From positions 513,141-577,140 of the forward strand of contig NZ_JAJBZT010000002.1 in NCBI RefSeq assembly GCF_020564625.1: 64,000 bases of DNA, in the 5' to 3' direction. The notes below the pieces were generated by a model. The model ran no database searches. It had not been told where the DNA came from and saw only the letters and a list, made by a program, of their open reading frames with translations. Source of the stretch: Leeia speluncae. GTDB taxonomy: Bacteria; Pseudomonadota; Gammaproteobacteria; Burkholderiales; Leeiaceae. Below, one piece after another: positions 51,911 through 60,902 of this stretch. The first letter of the stretch is position 1. Each line of letters starts with the position of its first letter. Position numbers and translations under genes: made by a program.

Positions 51911-52615
51911 TTAAATAGTCTTATCTGCCAACTGGAACACGTACTCTTTGAAATTGGCAGGTTGGTGAATAAGTACATTTCTGCCGCTTAATTCCAGCCA
52001 GCCATTTTTCTTTAGTTTGGTCAGTTCTCGGCTAACAGTTTCTAGCGAAATCCCTAAAAAGCTCGCAATATCGGTACGAGACATGCTGAGTTGCAGTTGC
52101 TGGCTTTCCGGGTTCATGATGGTGTGGCGTTTAGCGATACTACTTAGAAAACTCAGTACGCGTTCTTCGGCGGCGCGGCTACCTAATAAAAAGAGTAGCG
52201 ATTGATCTCGTACAAACTCTCTGCCCATTAGCTTAAATAAAGATTGATTCAGAATCGGCTGTTGTTGGGCGATTTGCTCTAGGTGTGCAAAAGGGATTTC
52301 ACAGATGATCGAATCTTCTAAGGCGATGGCTGTACCGGGGTATTTGTCGGTATCTATCGCATCTAGGCCAATGACTTCACCGGGGTAATAAAAAGCGGTG
52401 ACTTGTGTGTAACCAGAGGTGAGGGTGTATTGGGTTTTGACGCTACCAGATTGAATGGCAAACAGGGAGCGAAACGACGATCCTTGGCTATAGATTCGTT
52501 GCTCTTTCTCGAATTTTTTGCCTAGGTGGACGATGTGCTCAAACTCGCTAAGCGAAGGTCCGCTAAGGTCGCTAGGCAAACAGTACTTGCGCCATTTGCA
52601 ATCTGAGCACTTCAA
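51911..52615 (-). CDS. fnr: FNR-type oxygen-sensing regulator
   Basis: A 234-residue Crp/Fnr protein with four cysteines placed like the E. coli [4Fe-4S] ligands: Cys3, Cys6, Cys12 and Cys105 (first-to-last spacing 102, as in E. coli). The cyclic-nucleotide-like barrel follows, then a helix-turn-helix SRTDIASFLGISLETVSREL with the E-x-x-SR recognition pattern of FNR. It should activate anaerobic genes when oxygen is low. Its targets are elsewhere; a dyad TGATTAAATAATCA 32 nt upstream has a 6-nt spacer, not the FNR 4. Confidence 0.9.
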   Translation of the reverse strand: MKCSDCKWRKYCLPSDLSGPSLSEFEHIVHLGKKFEKEQRIYSQGSSFRSLFAIQSGSVKTQYTLTSGYTQVTAFYYPGEVIGLDAIDTDKYPGTAIALEDSIICEIPFAHLEQIAQQQPILNQSLFKLMGREFVRDQSLLFLLGSRAAEERVLSFLSSIAKRHTIMNPESQQLQLSMSRTDIASFLGISLETVSRELTKLKKNGWLELSGRNVLIHQPANFKEYVFQLADKTI

Positions 52616-52898
52616 AGTATTACTCCAGGTGGGGCTACTTCGCTGATGATTAAATAATCAATCAGGATGCTTCTAAAGATAATTATTCAATACTAAACTA
52701 AAATACCCAAATAACAACCACTAGCTTAATATGGTTATTGCTAAAAGCAAGTATCCATGCGGGTTTGCGGGAATGTAAAGAGATTAAATCAGCATATTTA
52801 TTCGTTTCATATCAAGGGTTTGCCTGTGGGTAATCATTAGAATAAAGAGGAAATTAAAAAGTTCTATTATTTTTACTGAAAACAGACAATCCTCCCGC
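52616..52898. other. Intergenic space between fnr and a LysR gene
   Basis: 283 AT-rich bases with no gene-like ORF. It contains the dyad TGATTAAATAATCA (52647-52660) and otherwise no clear hairpin or promoter; likely the fnr promoter region plus the end of the LysR transcript. Confidence 0.5.
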
Positions 52899-53855
52899 CT
52901 ATTTTGCCTCGTATGCCCTCAGCGATGCCGCCGTGGTGTGAAGCTCTTCTCTGGCGGCAAAGGCCGCTAATAGATAATCCACCGTTACCCGTACCCGTGG
53001 GGCGATGTGCGCCCGGTGTGGGTATTGCAAAGTCATTTCAAAATCTCCCGGGTAATGGCTATCTAAGAGCAGCACTTTTAGTTGCCCTGTACGGATAAAT
53101 TTTAAGGCAGACATGATGCCAATTTGCGCGATGCCAGCACCTGCAACCGTCATCTCGGTGAGGGTTTCGGGGGACGATAATAATAGCGATGCGTGATCGG
53201 TATTTAAGGCAATTTTGCTACCGTCCCCGCCATAAAACTGCCACGGGGCGACTTTACCGCCTAAGAACCGGCGGGTGAGCAAGGTGTGCTGGCTAAGTTC
53301 GGCTGCATTTTTCGGGATGCCATGCGCGGCCAAATAGCTAGGGGCGGCTGCAATCACCATCTGTAATTGGCAGATAGGGCGAGAGATGAAGGAGGATTCG
53401 GTAATTAAGCCACCCCGAATCACCATATCAAAGCGATCTTGCACAAAGTCGATTAAGCGATCATCAAAATCCACTTCGACGGATAAGCCAGGATAAGTTG
53501 CCAGCAAGCCCGGCAAGGCCGGGGCTAGGTATTCTCGCCCAAAGCCAATGCTAGTAGATAAGCGCACACGCCCTTGCGGGTTGGCACGTTGGGCAATGGC
53601 GGCATCGGTTGCATCATCAAGTGCATTTAGTGCAATGCGTGCTTGCTGCAAAAAGGCGCGCCCTTCTTCCGTTAGGCTAAGTGTGCGGGTGGTGCGGTTC
53701 ATTAGCCGCACGCCTAGTGCCGTTTCTAGCCCGGCAATATTTTTACTTACCGCTGCCGCACTAATGCCTAAAGCGCGAGCGGCATTGGCAAAGCTGCCTT
53801 TATCTGCCGCTTGCACAAAAGACAAAATCGCCCTGACTCGTTGCGTGGTATCCAT
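52899..53855 (-). CDS. LysR-family transcriptional regulator
   Basis: A 318-residue LTTR (GSFANAARALGISAAAVSKNIAGLETALG) with an effector domain of the CrgA/AaeR-like type (VRLSTSIGFGREYLAPALPGL, DMVIRGGLITESSFISRPI). It is divergent from the flavodoxin-like gene 120 nt away, its probable target, as in quinone- or nitro-stress circuits. Confidence 0.9.
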   Translation of the reverse strand: MDTTQRVRAILSFVQAADKGSFANAARALGISAAAVSKNIAGLETALGVRLMNRTTRTLSLTEEGRAFLQQARIALNALDDATDAAIAQRANPQGRVRLSTSIGFGREYLAPALPGLLATYPGLSVEVDFDDRLIDFVQDRFDMVIRGGLITESSFISRPICQLQMVIAAAPSYLAAHGIPKNAAELSQHTLLTRRFLGGKVAPWQFYGGDGSKIALNTDHASLLLSSPETLTEMTVAGAGIAQIGIMSALKFIRTGQLKVLLLDSHYPGDFEMTLQYPHRAHIAPRVRVTVDYLLAAFAAREELHTTAASLRAYEAK

Positions 53856-53975
53856 CTTACCTAACCATATTCATAACTTAAAGTTAATAGTGACATAACT
53901 GTCTACCTACTTCTAGTCATGAATCTAGCTCGTCACAATAGCGCCATTACCTCCCTCATGGAAAAGGACTTCGCA

Positions 53976-54530
53976 ATGTTAGTGTCGATTGTGTTTGATA
54001 GTGGATATGGCCATACCCGTAAATTAGTTGAGTCGGCTGCAGACGGTGTCAAAGAAGTAGCTGGTGCAGAGGTGTCTTTAGTCGCGGTGGCCGATGGCAA
54101 TATCCCTTGGGAAACCTTGGCAGCGAGTGATGCGATTATCTTCGCTTCGCCTACCTATAACGGATCAGTCAGCGCCAAGTTTAAACAGTTTATGGAAGAC
54201 TCCACCGGCCCTGTCTGGATGAAACAAGCGTGGAAAAACAAAGTGGCTGCCGGCATTACCAACTCTGGTGCAATGCATGGCGACAAAATGGGCACGCTGA
54301 TCACCATGACCTTATTTGCTGCCCAACACGGCATGGTCTGGGTAGGGCTAGATTTATTCCCTGGCCGCTCTAGTACAGAGATGAACCGAGTGGGTGGTTG
54401 GCTAGGGGTAATGGCGCAATCAGACGATGCACCGCCAGAAGTCACCCCTATCGAGAGTGATCGTCAAACGGCTAGCTACCTAGGCAAACGGGTGGCAGAA
54501 CTCACCCGCCAGTTTAAAGCTGGTGTGTAA
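53976..54530 (+). CDS. Flavodoxin-like NAD(P)H:quinone oxidoreductase (WrbA-like)
   Basis: A 184-residue flavodoxin-fold enzyme: FMN phosphate loop SIVFDSGYGHTRKL, IFASPTYNGSVSAKFKQFMED and GRSSTEMNRVGGWLGVMAQ. WrbA/NQO-type proteins reduce quinones by two electrons and protect from electrophiles. ATG 53976 with AAAGGA upstream is preferred; an in-frame start at 53919 adds an untypical tail. The divergent LysR gene probably controls it. Confidence 0.85.
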   Translation: MLVSIVFDSGYGHTRKLVESAADGVKEVAGAEVSLVAVADGNIPWETLAASDAIIFASPTYNGSVSAKFKQFMEDSTGPVWMKQAWKNKVAAGITNSGAMHGDKMGTLITMTLFAAQHGMVWVGLDLFPGRSSTEMNRVGGWLGVMAQSDDAPPEVTPIESDRQTASYLGKRVAELTRQFKAGV

Positions 54531-54578
54531 ATAAGATTGTGATTGAAATTGGTTTGTACAGATTAGATTGGTTTGGCT

Positions 54579-54755
54579 ATGCAAGTAAGCAATACCCCCA
54601 CAACAAAAGGTAACCCGCTCGATAAGCAACTGTTTTTATCGTTAGGATTTAGCGAAGAAGAAACCGCCATCTTAATTAACAGTGAATTAAAAAAGCGCCA
54701 ACCCGCGGGACGTGCATTGGCGAAGCCAAGCAAAGCGAAAGGAAAATCAGCATGA
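54579..54755 (+). CDS. Small protein of unknown function
   Basis: A 58-residue basic protein (MQVSNTPTTKGNPLDKQLF, LGFSEEETAILINSELKKRQ, lysine-rich end KPSKAKGKSA). No signal peptide or membrane segment. The helix pattern could suit a partner or nucleic-acid interaction. It overlaps the next gene by 4 nt (ATGA), so both are translated together. Start ATG 54579 is preferred over TTG 54573. Confidence 0.55.
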   Translation: MQVSNTPTTKGNPLDKQLFLSLGFSEEETAILINSELKKRQPAGRALAKPSKAKGKSA

Positions 54756-55054
54756 GCACCCAGCCAGCGTATTTTTTGTTTAACGTGACCGATGTGCATG
54801 ACCCCATCGCGTTTGTTCCTTACCAAGAAAAAGTGGTTTCAACCATTTTGCAGTACCACGGCCAAATTGTGGTGGCAGATGGCGAGAGAGAAGGCGTTGA
54901 AGGCACGCCATTTGTAGGCAAGGTGTATTTGCTGCGCTTTGCATCGAAAGCCGCAGCAAAAACGTGGTACCACTCACCAGAGTATCAAGCAATTATCCAA
55001 CACCGCTTCGCGGCAGCTACGTGCCACGCTAGTTTGCTGGAAGGTGTTGCTTAA
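54752..55054 (+). CDS. DUF1330 protein
   Basis: A 100-residue ferredoxin-like alpha/beta protein of the DUF1330 group, with YFLFNVTDVHDPIAFVPYQEKV, GREGVEGTPFVGKVYLLRFAS (in part EGVEGTPFVGKVYLLRF) and YHSPEYQAIIQHR. The family is of unknown function, often dimeric. It overlaps the small gene upstream and is followed by a large hairpin at 55114. Confidence 0.82.
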   Translation: MSTQPAYFLFNVTDVHDPIAFVPYQEKVVSTILQYHGQIVVADGEREGVEGTPFVGKVYLLRFASKAAAKTWYHSPEYQAIIQHRFAAATCHASLLEGVA

Positions 55055-55113
55055 GACGTCTGAAGGGGGGATGGATACTTCCCCTGTGCGTGGTCTAATC
55101 GCGCATTCAAACT

Positions 55114-55165
55114 GACACAAGCAATCAAATTGATTGGTTTGGCGAATAATTTGATTGCTTGTGTC
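55114..55165. repeat. 17-bp inverted repeat GACACAAGCAATCAAAT
   Basis: Perfect arms at 55114-55130 and 55149-55165 with an 18-nt loop. No T run follows on either strand. It lies between the DUF1330 and PEBP genes; it could terminate transcription by factor-assisted means, process mRNA, or be an operator pair. Confidence 0.7.
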
Positions 55166-55252
55166 ATCCTTCCTCCCCCTGATCATCCTATACTAATGGG
55201 GTCGCACCTTTGTGCAGCCTTTATCCACCCTTACCCCATAGGATAAGCAGAA

Positions 55253-55888
55253 ATGAAACTCACCAGCCAAAGTTTTCAAGATGGCCAATGGATTCCGGGC
55301 GAATTTGCCTTTTGCATTCCGGATCCGGTTAGCCATGTTGCCTTATCGAATAACCGTAACCCACACCTAGCATGGTCAGATGTCCCTGCAGGGACACAAT
55401 CGTTTGTGGTGGTGTGTCACGACCCAGACGTACCTAGCCGTGGGGATGACGTTAACCAAGCAGACCGTGAAGTGCCGGCTGATTTACCACGCGTGGATTT
55501 CTTCCACTGGCTACTATTAGACATCCCTGCGACGACAACAGAAATTGCCGCTGGCGAGTATTCCAATACGGTCACACCACGCGGCAAAGCAGGCCCCGCA
55601 GTTGGCAATGGCTTACGCCACGGGATTAACGATTACACCGGTTGGTTTGCAGGCGACGAGCAAATGAAGGGCGACTACTTTGGTTACGATGGCCCTTGCC
55701 CACCGTGGAATGATTCGATTGTGCACCACTACGTGTTTACCGTGTACGCGCTAGGCGTTTCTGCCCTTGCGGTAGAGGGCACACTAACCGGCGCAACGGT
55801 GCTGGCTGCGTTGGCAAATGCGCCGGTGCTTGGCCAAGCGAAGATTACTGGCTTGTATAGCCTAAACCCACGTGTGATCGCGGGATAA
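55253..55888 (+). CDS. YbhB/YbcL-type PEBP protein
   Basis: A 211-residue Raf-kinase-inhibitor-like (PEBP) protein: NPHLAWSDVPAGTQSFVVVCHDPDVPSR with the DPD ligand loop (shown in part as VVCHDPDVPSR), FFHWLLLDIP, and DYFGYDGPCPPWNDSIVHHYVFTVYALG in part as YDGPCPPWNDS. The family binds anionic ligands; bacterial role is unclear. No signal peptide, so cytoplasmic. An AraC regulator begins 2 nt after its stop. Confidence 0.9.
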   Translation: MKLTSQSFQDGQWIPGEFAFCIPDPVSHVALSNNRNPHLAWSDVPAGTQSFVVVCHDPDVPSRGDDVNQADREVPADLPRVDFFHWLLLDIPATTTEIAAGEYSNTVTPRGKAGPAVGNGLRHGINDYTGWFAGDEQMKGDYFGYDGPCPPWNDSIVHHYVFTVYALGVSALAVEGTLTGATVLAALANAPVLGQAKITGLYSLNPRVIAG

Positions 55889-55889
55889 A

Positions 55890-56702
55890 ATGATTCACTC
55901 TGTGGCAAACACAGATTGGCAGTTGGCAAGCACCGCCCCGCTGTTAAGGCGTGGGCTGTGTAGCCTTGCTCAGCCATTGGTTTCGCAAACACAACGCGCT
56001 AGCCGCTTTGTGTTTGCCGAGCCAACCATTCAGCTCATTGTCTCTGGTCAGCTAGATCTAAGCACTGTTCATCACCACATAACAATGCCAGCGTCGGATG
56101 CGCTATTGTTTATTCAGCCACATACTTGTGCAGACATTGGCAATTTTCGATCTATCTTTTTAAGCATTTCCCATTCGGTGGTAGAGACATTGCCAAGAGG
56201 CTTCGCCAATACCCAAACAACCCAATCGATATCGAAATCTGACTCTCCATTTTCGACATTAGCGTTAGATGCCGATCTATCTAGCGCCTTGCAGTATGTA
56301 ATTAGCGCGATTGAAGATAGCCAGATGAGTGAAGCTCGTTTAAGGCTGCGGCTACAAGATTTACTGATGGCACTTGCAGAAAAAGGCAATACCTTTCACA
56401 ACGGTAACCCAGAGACTACCACCGCAAAACTACGTGCAATGATTAGCGAAGAACCTAGCAAACACTGGACCGCTCAATCCGCAGGCAAAGCCCTCGCGAT
56501 GAGCCCTGCCACTTTACGCAGAAGACTAGCTGAAGAAAATACACGCTTCGAACATTTGCTAGTGGATATACGCATGCATCACGCCATGATGCTCTTCCAA
56601 ACCACCAACTGGCACCTCTCCCGTATCGCTGAAGCGTGCGGCTATCGCTCTACCGTGCGATTTAATGAACGGTTTCAGGAGCGGTTTGGGGCGGTTGTTT
56701 AA
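55890..56702 (+). CDS. AraC-family transcriptional regulator
   Basis: A 270-residue regulator with a C-terminal two-helix AraC domain (AQSAGKALAMSPATLRRRLAEENTRFEHLL, then LSRIAEACGYRSTVRFNERFQERFG, each shown to identify the helices). The N-terminal domain is a poorly conserved sensor. The start ATG is 2 nt after the PEBP stop, so it is probably co-transcribed with it and may regulate it. It ends 4 nt inside the convergent HNH gene. Confidence 0.87.
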   Translation: MIHSVANTDWQLASTAPLLRRGLCSLAQPLVSQTQRASRFVFAEPTIQLIVSGQLDLSTVHHHITMPASDALLFIQPHTCADIGNFRSIFLSISHSVVETLPRGFANTQTTQSISKSDSPFSTLALDADLSSALQYVISAIEDSQMSEARLRLRLQDLLMALAEKGNTFHNGNPETTTAKLRAMISEEPSKHWTAQSAGKALAMSPATLRRRLAEENTRFEHLLVDIRMHHAMMLFQTTNWHLSRIAEACGYRSTVRFNERFQERFGAVV

Positions 56703-57451
56703 ATTAGGTCAGTCGCTTCTATAAACGCTAAAGAGTCTTTTACACGTTTCAAGACGGATACGGGTAACGTCGCTGATTGAAGCAGTGTTTGATAAGTGCT
56801 AGATAAATTGCTGTTTATTTTGACTGTTCCGTTACTGAGAAAAATGAACTTATTATCATCATACAATCGATGAAGATCGGCTCTTAACAGAATTCCATTG
56901 TCAATATTTTCATAGCCACCTTCTGAAACTGGGATAATATGGGCGGCCTCTAAAGCACTGGAAGTTGATTCCCCTGTTAATGCACAGCATTTATCAAGAC
57001 AAATTAATGCCTTTCGAAAAGGACCCTGGTTTCTATTTGTGACATTCTTGGAGCTACGTGGGCGGTCATTATTAATTTGTTCATAGTACGTCCAATTTAC
57101 AGTGCCATCGTAATCTGATGATTCAAAGCCATTCCAAGAAGCCTCGCCTTCATGGGCCCCTAGAGGGATGATAATTGTAGAAATTCCCCATTGCATATGC
57201 TCGTAGTCCATTTCAGCATTTGCACTTTGTTTATAAGTAATTTGTATTTCAATGGTATTATCTTCGAGTTTTTTAATTTTACTCTCGGTATTGTATCGAA
57301 CAAAACTTGGTAAGTCGCCATTCGATACTTCCTCTCCAAACCATTCTTCGATTGTTGAAGTTACTTGAGTATCTACAGAAAACTTACTAAGGTCTATCGG
57401 CACATACTCTGTAGCATGTCTCCAATTTATGCGGATATAGTTTTTGAACAT
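56699..57451 (-). CDS. HNH endonuclease domain protein
   Basis: A 250-residue protein with a C-terminal HNH nuclease domain: CCALTGESTSSALEAAHIIPVSEGG (in part LEAAHIIPVSEGG) and NGILLRADLHRLYDDNKF carrying the second His pair. The N-terminal 130 residues are an unassigned domain. The gene is AT-rich and stands apart; it may be a remnant of a restriction or phage-defence system. I see no partner modification gene. Confidence 0.8.
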   Translation of the reverse strand: MFKNYIRINWRHATEYVPIDLSKFSVDTQVTSTIEEWFGEEVSNGDLPSFVRYNTESKIKKLEDNTIEIQITYKQSANAEMDYEHMQWGISTIIIPLGAHEGEASWNGFESSDYDGTVNWTYYEQINNDRPRSSKNVTNRNQGPFRKALICLDKCCALTGESTSSALEAAHIIPVSEGGYENIDNGILLRADLHRLYDDNKFIFLSNGTVKINSNLSSTYQTLLQSATLPVSVLKRVKDSLAFIEATDLI

Positions 57452-57678
57452 GTAGCCACCTGTTTTTAAATGAAATATAAATATATAGCTTCTTAAGCAG
57501 CAAAATTCGTTCCATCATTTCATGATCCAATCCGTTTTAGAATAATGTGCTTTATTTAAATCTAGCATTGGTTAGGGAAGGTTTTTTGAATGAAAGAAAG
57601 TGTTTCCAAAGTAAGTAACAACTGCTCAAATAACTACTTACTTTAGAAAAATTTTGCTACTAAGACGAAGAATCAATG

Positions 57679-58080
57679 CTAATTGAAATTGACCATTTCA
57701 TCTTCAGAAAGTATTTGCTTCATTTCATGGTTTAAATTTCCAAAGACATGTACAGATTCATCTTGAACAACTATTCCTGCTATTTCTTTTGTGGATGGTG
57801 AAATAAAAAATGCTGATCTATTTGGTCCACAGAAATGAATTTGGCAAATGCTATATTTATAGAAGGTTAAATTATTAAATGTAAATTTTTTAGTGTCTGC
57901 CGATGGACCGGTTAGCAATTTTGAGAAGTTTCCTTTGCTGCTTACGCTATCAATTTCTTTTTTTAATTTAAAGGCAAGTGATTTATCACTCTTTAGCAAA
58001 TAATCTAACTCCATGTATTTGTCTTCAGCAAATATTTTAAATGAGGATAGCATTAAAATAAAAAATAGAATTTTTTTCAT
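57679..58080 (-). CDS. Small secreted protein of unknown function
   Basis: A 133-residue product with a signal peptide (about 1-18, ending IFA). It has a cysteine pair in ICQIHFCGP and a serine/lysine-rich centre. No family is recognised. Like its neighbours it is AT-rich. The 227 bases before it and the 245 after it hold no other gene-like frame. Confidence 0.6.
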   Translation of the reverse strand: MKKILFFILMLSSFKIFAEDKYMELDYLLKSDKSLAFKLKKEIDSVSSKGNFSKLLTGPSADTKKFTFNNLTFYKYSICQIHFCGPNRSAFFISPSTKEIAGIVVQDESVHVFGNLNHEMKQILSEDEMVNFN

Positions 58081-58325
58081 AAGTTGTCCAGTAAAATCTT
58101 AAAATTATAATAATAGACAATTATTTTAAAATAGACAATTATTTTAAATTTTCAAAGTTTTTTAGATTCTTGGTAAGAAAGTATTTTACTAATTTAGTAA
58201 TCCTAAAATCATGCCATATATCTATGAGTTCTAATCTCAAGGCAACTTATTGAGAGTTAAATTTTAGAACCCTATCGTCGCAATTTAGACGTACTTTGGA
58301 CATCAGAAGGCATCATTCTTACGCT

Positions 58326-58565
58326 CTAGTAGTCAACTATTTCGCTTTTGTTTGTAAAAAATGCCTGCATTGTAAATACAAAGTTTGCTCTATTCCGCCC
58401 CTTGCTTGGATAACCTTTGTCTGCATAGATTTCACGGCATGTATTGCCAAGATGAAGTACTGCTTCAAAATGTTGTCCATCATGAACAACTTCTGTTCCC
58501 GTTTTGATCTTACAGATCAGGTTGCGACGCATCTCAATACTGAGCGCTACGAATAATGCAAGCAA
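58326..58565 (-). pseudogene. IS5-type transposase fragment
   Basis: The translation contains TGTEVVHDGQHFEAVL and GNTCREIYADKGYPS, which match the conserved DDE-region segment VHDSQ...NTSRDVYADRGYPS of IS5-family transposases. The N-terminal and C-terminal thirds are missing, so it is a remnant about 80 codons long. A plus-strand frame over the same bases is a shadow. Confidence 0.65.
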
Positions 58566-58597
58566 GAAAGATGATTGAATATTCCCTTGACATTAAA

Positions 58598-59005
58598 TCA
58601 ATGACCTGCTTCCCTCTCCTTAAACACTTCCTTCGCCGCAAATAAGCCATTTAATGCGGCAGGAAACCCTGCATACACCGCCATTTGCATGATGATTTCG
58701 ACGACTTCTTCTTGCGTGCAACCCACATTCAGCGCGCCATGAATATGCACTTTTAATTGCGGCGTGGCATTGCCTAGTGCGGTGAGGGCGGCGACAACGC
58801 CAATTTCTCTGGATTTTAGGTCTAATTGCGGGCGGGAGTAGATATCGCCAAACGGAAATTCAATCAGGTATTTTGCAAAGTCTGGTGCAATATCGGCGAG
58901 GGATTGAATCACCCGTTCCCCTGCTTGCCCATCAATTTCTTTTAGTTTGGCGAGGCCGCGATCGTATCTACTGCTGTGTGTGGTTTCTGCTGGTGCTGGT
59001 TTCAT
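58598..59005 (-). CDS. Carboxymuconolactone decarboxylase family protein
   Basis: A 135-residue CMD protein ([40 protein letters not shown] in part as [18 protein letters not shown]). The central histidine and cysteine are in place for the family. It starts by overlapping the MerR gene (ATGA), so both form one message; the MerR protein probably controls it. Confidence 0.87.
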   Translation of the reverse strand: MKPAPAETTHSSRYDRGLAKLKEIDGQAGERVIQSLADIAPDFAKYLIEFPFGDIYSRPQLDLKSREIGVVAALTALGNATPQLKVHIHGALNVGCTQEEVVEIIMQMAVYAGFPAALNGLFAAKEVFKEREAGH

Positions 59006-59412
59006 TTGCTGCTCTTCCTTTTACGTGCCGTTGGCTTAGCCAGCAAGTCTTGATAGGTTTGAATCTTCTGTTCCAAGACCTGGGCACAGGTAGAAAGCTC
59101 TGCGATTTTCCTGACCAACTGTTCGCGATGGAGCTCTAGCATCGTTAACCGTGGTTGCAAGGTGTCGTCTCCTGCTGCGCGGAGGACGGCATATTGCTTT
59201 ATCTCTGATAGCGGCATGCCGGTTTGCTTTAGGCGTAAGACAAATTCTAGCCAGAGCAGATCTGCTTTGAGATAGCGTCGATGCCCGTTTGATCCTCTTT
59301 CCGCTGGCTTTAAAACCCCCTCTGCTTCATAGAAACGTAAGGTGTAGGCAGACACGCCACTTAAGCGAGATAACTCACCAATAGAGATAAAAATGTTGGT
59401 CATGTCTGTCAT
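59002..59412 (-). CDS. MerR-family transcriptional regulator
   Basis: A 136-residue regulator with the MerR helix-turn-helix ([26 protein letters not shown]) and a coiled coil ([25 protein letters not shown]). No metal-binding cysteine cluster is seen, so it is more like the NmlR/AdhR type that senses electrophiles or small molecules. It leads the CMD gene. Confidence 0.9.
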   Translation of the reverse strand: MTDMTNIFISIGELSRLSGVSAYTLRFYEAEGVLKPAERGSNGHRRYLKADLLWLEFVLRLKQTGMPLSEIKQYAVLRAAGDDTLQPRLTMLELHREQLVRKIAELSTCAQVLEQKIQTYQDLLAKPTARKRKSSK

Positions 59413-59461
59413 GTTAGAAGTTCGAGTGCACTCTAAGTCAAGCGGGTTGTTGAGGGCATAT

Positions 59462-60796
59462 TTAGGCTGCTTTGATGCCGGCTTTTGCTAGATACTTTTC
59501 CTGCTCTTCTTTCGGCACCATGCTACCGCCGGTTGACCACGCTAGATGAGTAGCGTTGGCGAGTTGGGCTGGGCTAAAGCCATATTGTTGGTGGTAGCCA
59601 CTGGCAGCGTTCACCAACTGAATACCCGGCAGCCCGGCGGTGGCAGAGGGTTCTACTAATAGATTTTCCGATTGGTAGAGTTGGCCGAGTAGATCAAATA
59701 GGTGCTCATCGCTCACGGTGTAGTAGCCATCAATCAGCTTTTCCATGGCGCGGCCGACAAAGCCGGAGGGGCGACCAACGGCGAGGCCATCGGCCGCGGT
59801 GAGGTTGTCGATGCCGATATCTTGTACCGCAATCTCGTCATGCAAACCGGTGTAGACACCCAGCAGCATGCACGGCGAATGGGTGGGTTCGGCAAATAGG
59901 CAATGCACATGGTCGCCAAAGATGAGCTTAAGGCCAAACGCGACACCGCCCGGTGCACCACCCACGCCGCAGGGCAGGTAAACAAATAGCGGATGGTTTT
60001 GATCGACAACGATGCCTTCGTTCTCAAACTGCCGTTGTAGCCGCAGCGCGGCGACGGCATAGCCAAGGAACAAGTCTTTGGAGTGTTCGTCATCTACAAA
60101 ATGGCAATGCGGGTTGCCCGCCGCTTGTTTGCGGCCTTCTGCCACCGCCAAGCTGTAGTCGGATTCGTATTCCACTACCGTGACGCCATTGGCGCGTAGT
60201 TTGTCTTTCTTCCATTGCCGGGCATCTGCCGACATATGCACCGTGGTCTTAAAGCCTAGTTTGGCACTCATGATGCCAATGGATAATCCCAGATTCCCCG
60301 TAGAGCCCACCGCCACTTCGTATTGCGAGAACAGCGCTTTGGCCGTTGGCTCTGCCAATACGCGGTAATCCCCATTTAGCGTCAATAAACCGTGCTGAAT
60401 CGCCAGTGTCTCGGCGTGTTTGAGCACTTCGTAAATCCCGCCGCGTGCTTTGATGGAGCCCGCTATGGGTAGTGCATGGTCTGCCTTTAGCCACAGCTGG
60501 CCATCTGGGGCGCCAATTGTGGCCTGCAGCGTGGCTAAGCGTAAGAGGGGGGATTCGATGATGCCTTGGCTGGTGCTGGTCTCTGGGAAGACGGTCATCA
60601 AATACGGGGCAAAACGCTGAAGACGATCACTCGCGTCGATGACATCGGCTAAGGTCAGACCAACCGCGGGTAGTGCTTCTTTACTCGGCACCACATCTGA
60701 CCGAAACCAATGGGTTTCTTCGCAGGCGATTAGCGGGGTAAGTAGAGGATGACTTTGTTGCCAGTCTGCTAGCGGTTTACCGTTTAAGAGGGTCAT
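59462..60796 (-). CDS. dsdA: D-serine ammonia-lyase (dehydratase)
   Basis: A 444-residue fold-type II PLP enzyme that converts D-serine to pyruvate and ammonia. Seen: [14 protein letters not shown], Lys116 in [12 protein letters not shown], the phosphate loop [29 protein letters not shown] and [12 protein letters not shown]. Length is close to the E. coli enzyme (442). It has no DsdC neighbour; the divergent LuxR gene 106 nt away may control it. Confidence 0.95.
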   Translation of the reverse strand: MTLLNGKPLADWQQSHPLLTPLIACEETHWFRSDVVPSKEALPAVGLTLADVIDASDRLQRFAPYLMTVFPETSTSQGIIESPLLRLATLQATIGAPDGQLWLKADHALPIAGSIKARGGIYEVLKHAETLAIQHGLLTLNGDYRVLAEPTAKALFSQYEVAVGSTGNLGLSIGIMSAKLGFKTTVHMSADARQWKKDKLRANGVTVVEYESDYSLAVAEGRKQAAGNPHCHFVDDEHSKDLFLGYAVAALRLQRQFENEGIVVDQNHPLFVYLPCGVGGAPGGVAFGLKLIFGDHVHCLFAEPTHSPCMLLGVYTGLHDEIAVQDIGIDNLTAADGLAVGRPSGFVGRAMEKLIDGYYTVSDEHLFDLLGQLYQSENLLVEPSATAGLPGIQLVNAASGYHQQYGFSPAQLANATHLAWSTGGSMVPKEEQEKYLAKAGIKAA

Positions 60797-60902
60797 GGTG
60801 GTGTGTGGGGATAAAAATAAAATGGTACTGCTTTTGCGGCGTTGTCGCAGGAAAATAGTTCGGTTATATTGTTAATATATTAATGATTTGATGGGGCGAG
60901 CA

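Noticed and set aside
52647-52660. TGATTAAATAATCA as an FNR box ahead of fnr
   Set aside because: The spacer between TGAT and ATCA is six bases, whereas FNR sites need four. The dyad may serve another factor.
58296-58556. Plus-strand 86-codon cysteine-rich frame
   Set aside because: It is antisense to the transposase remnant, whose motif is recognisable; the cysteines come from the reverse reading.
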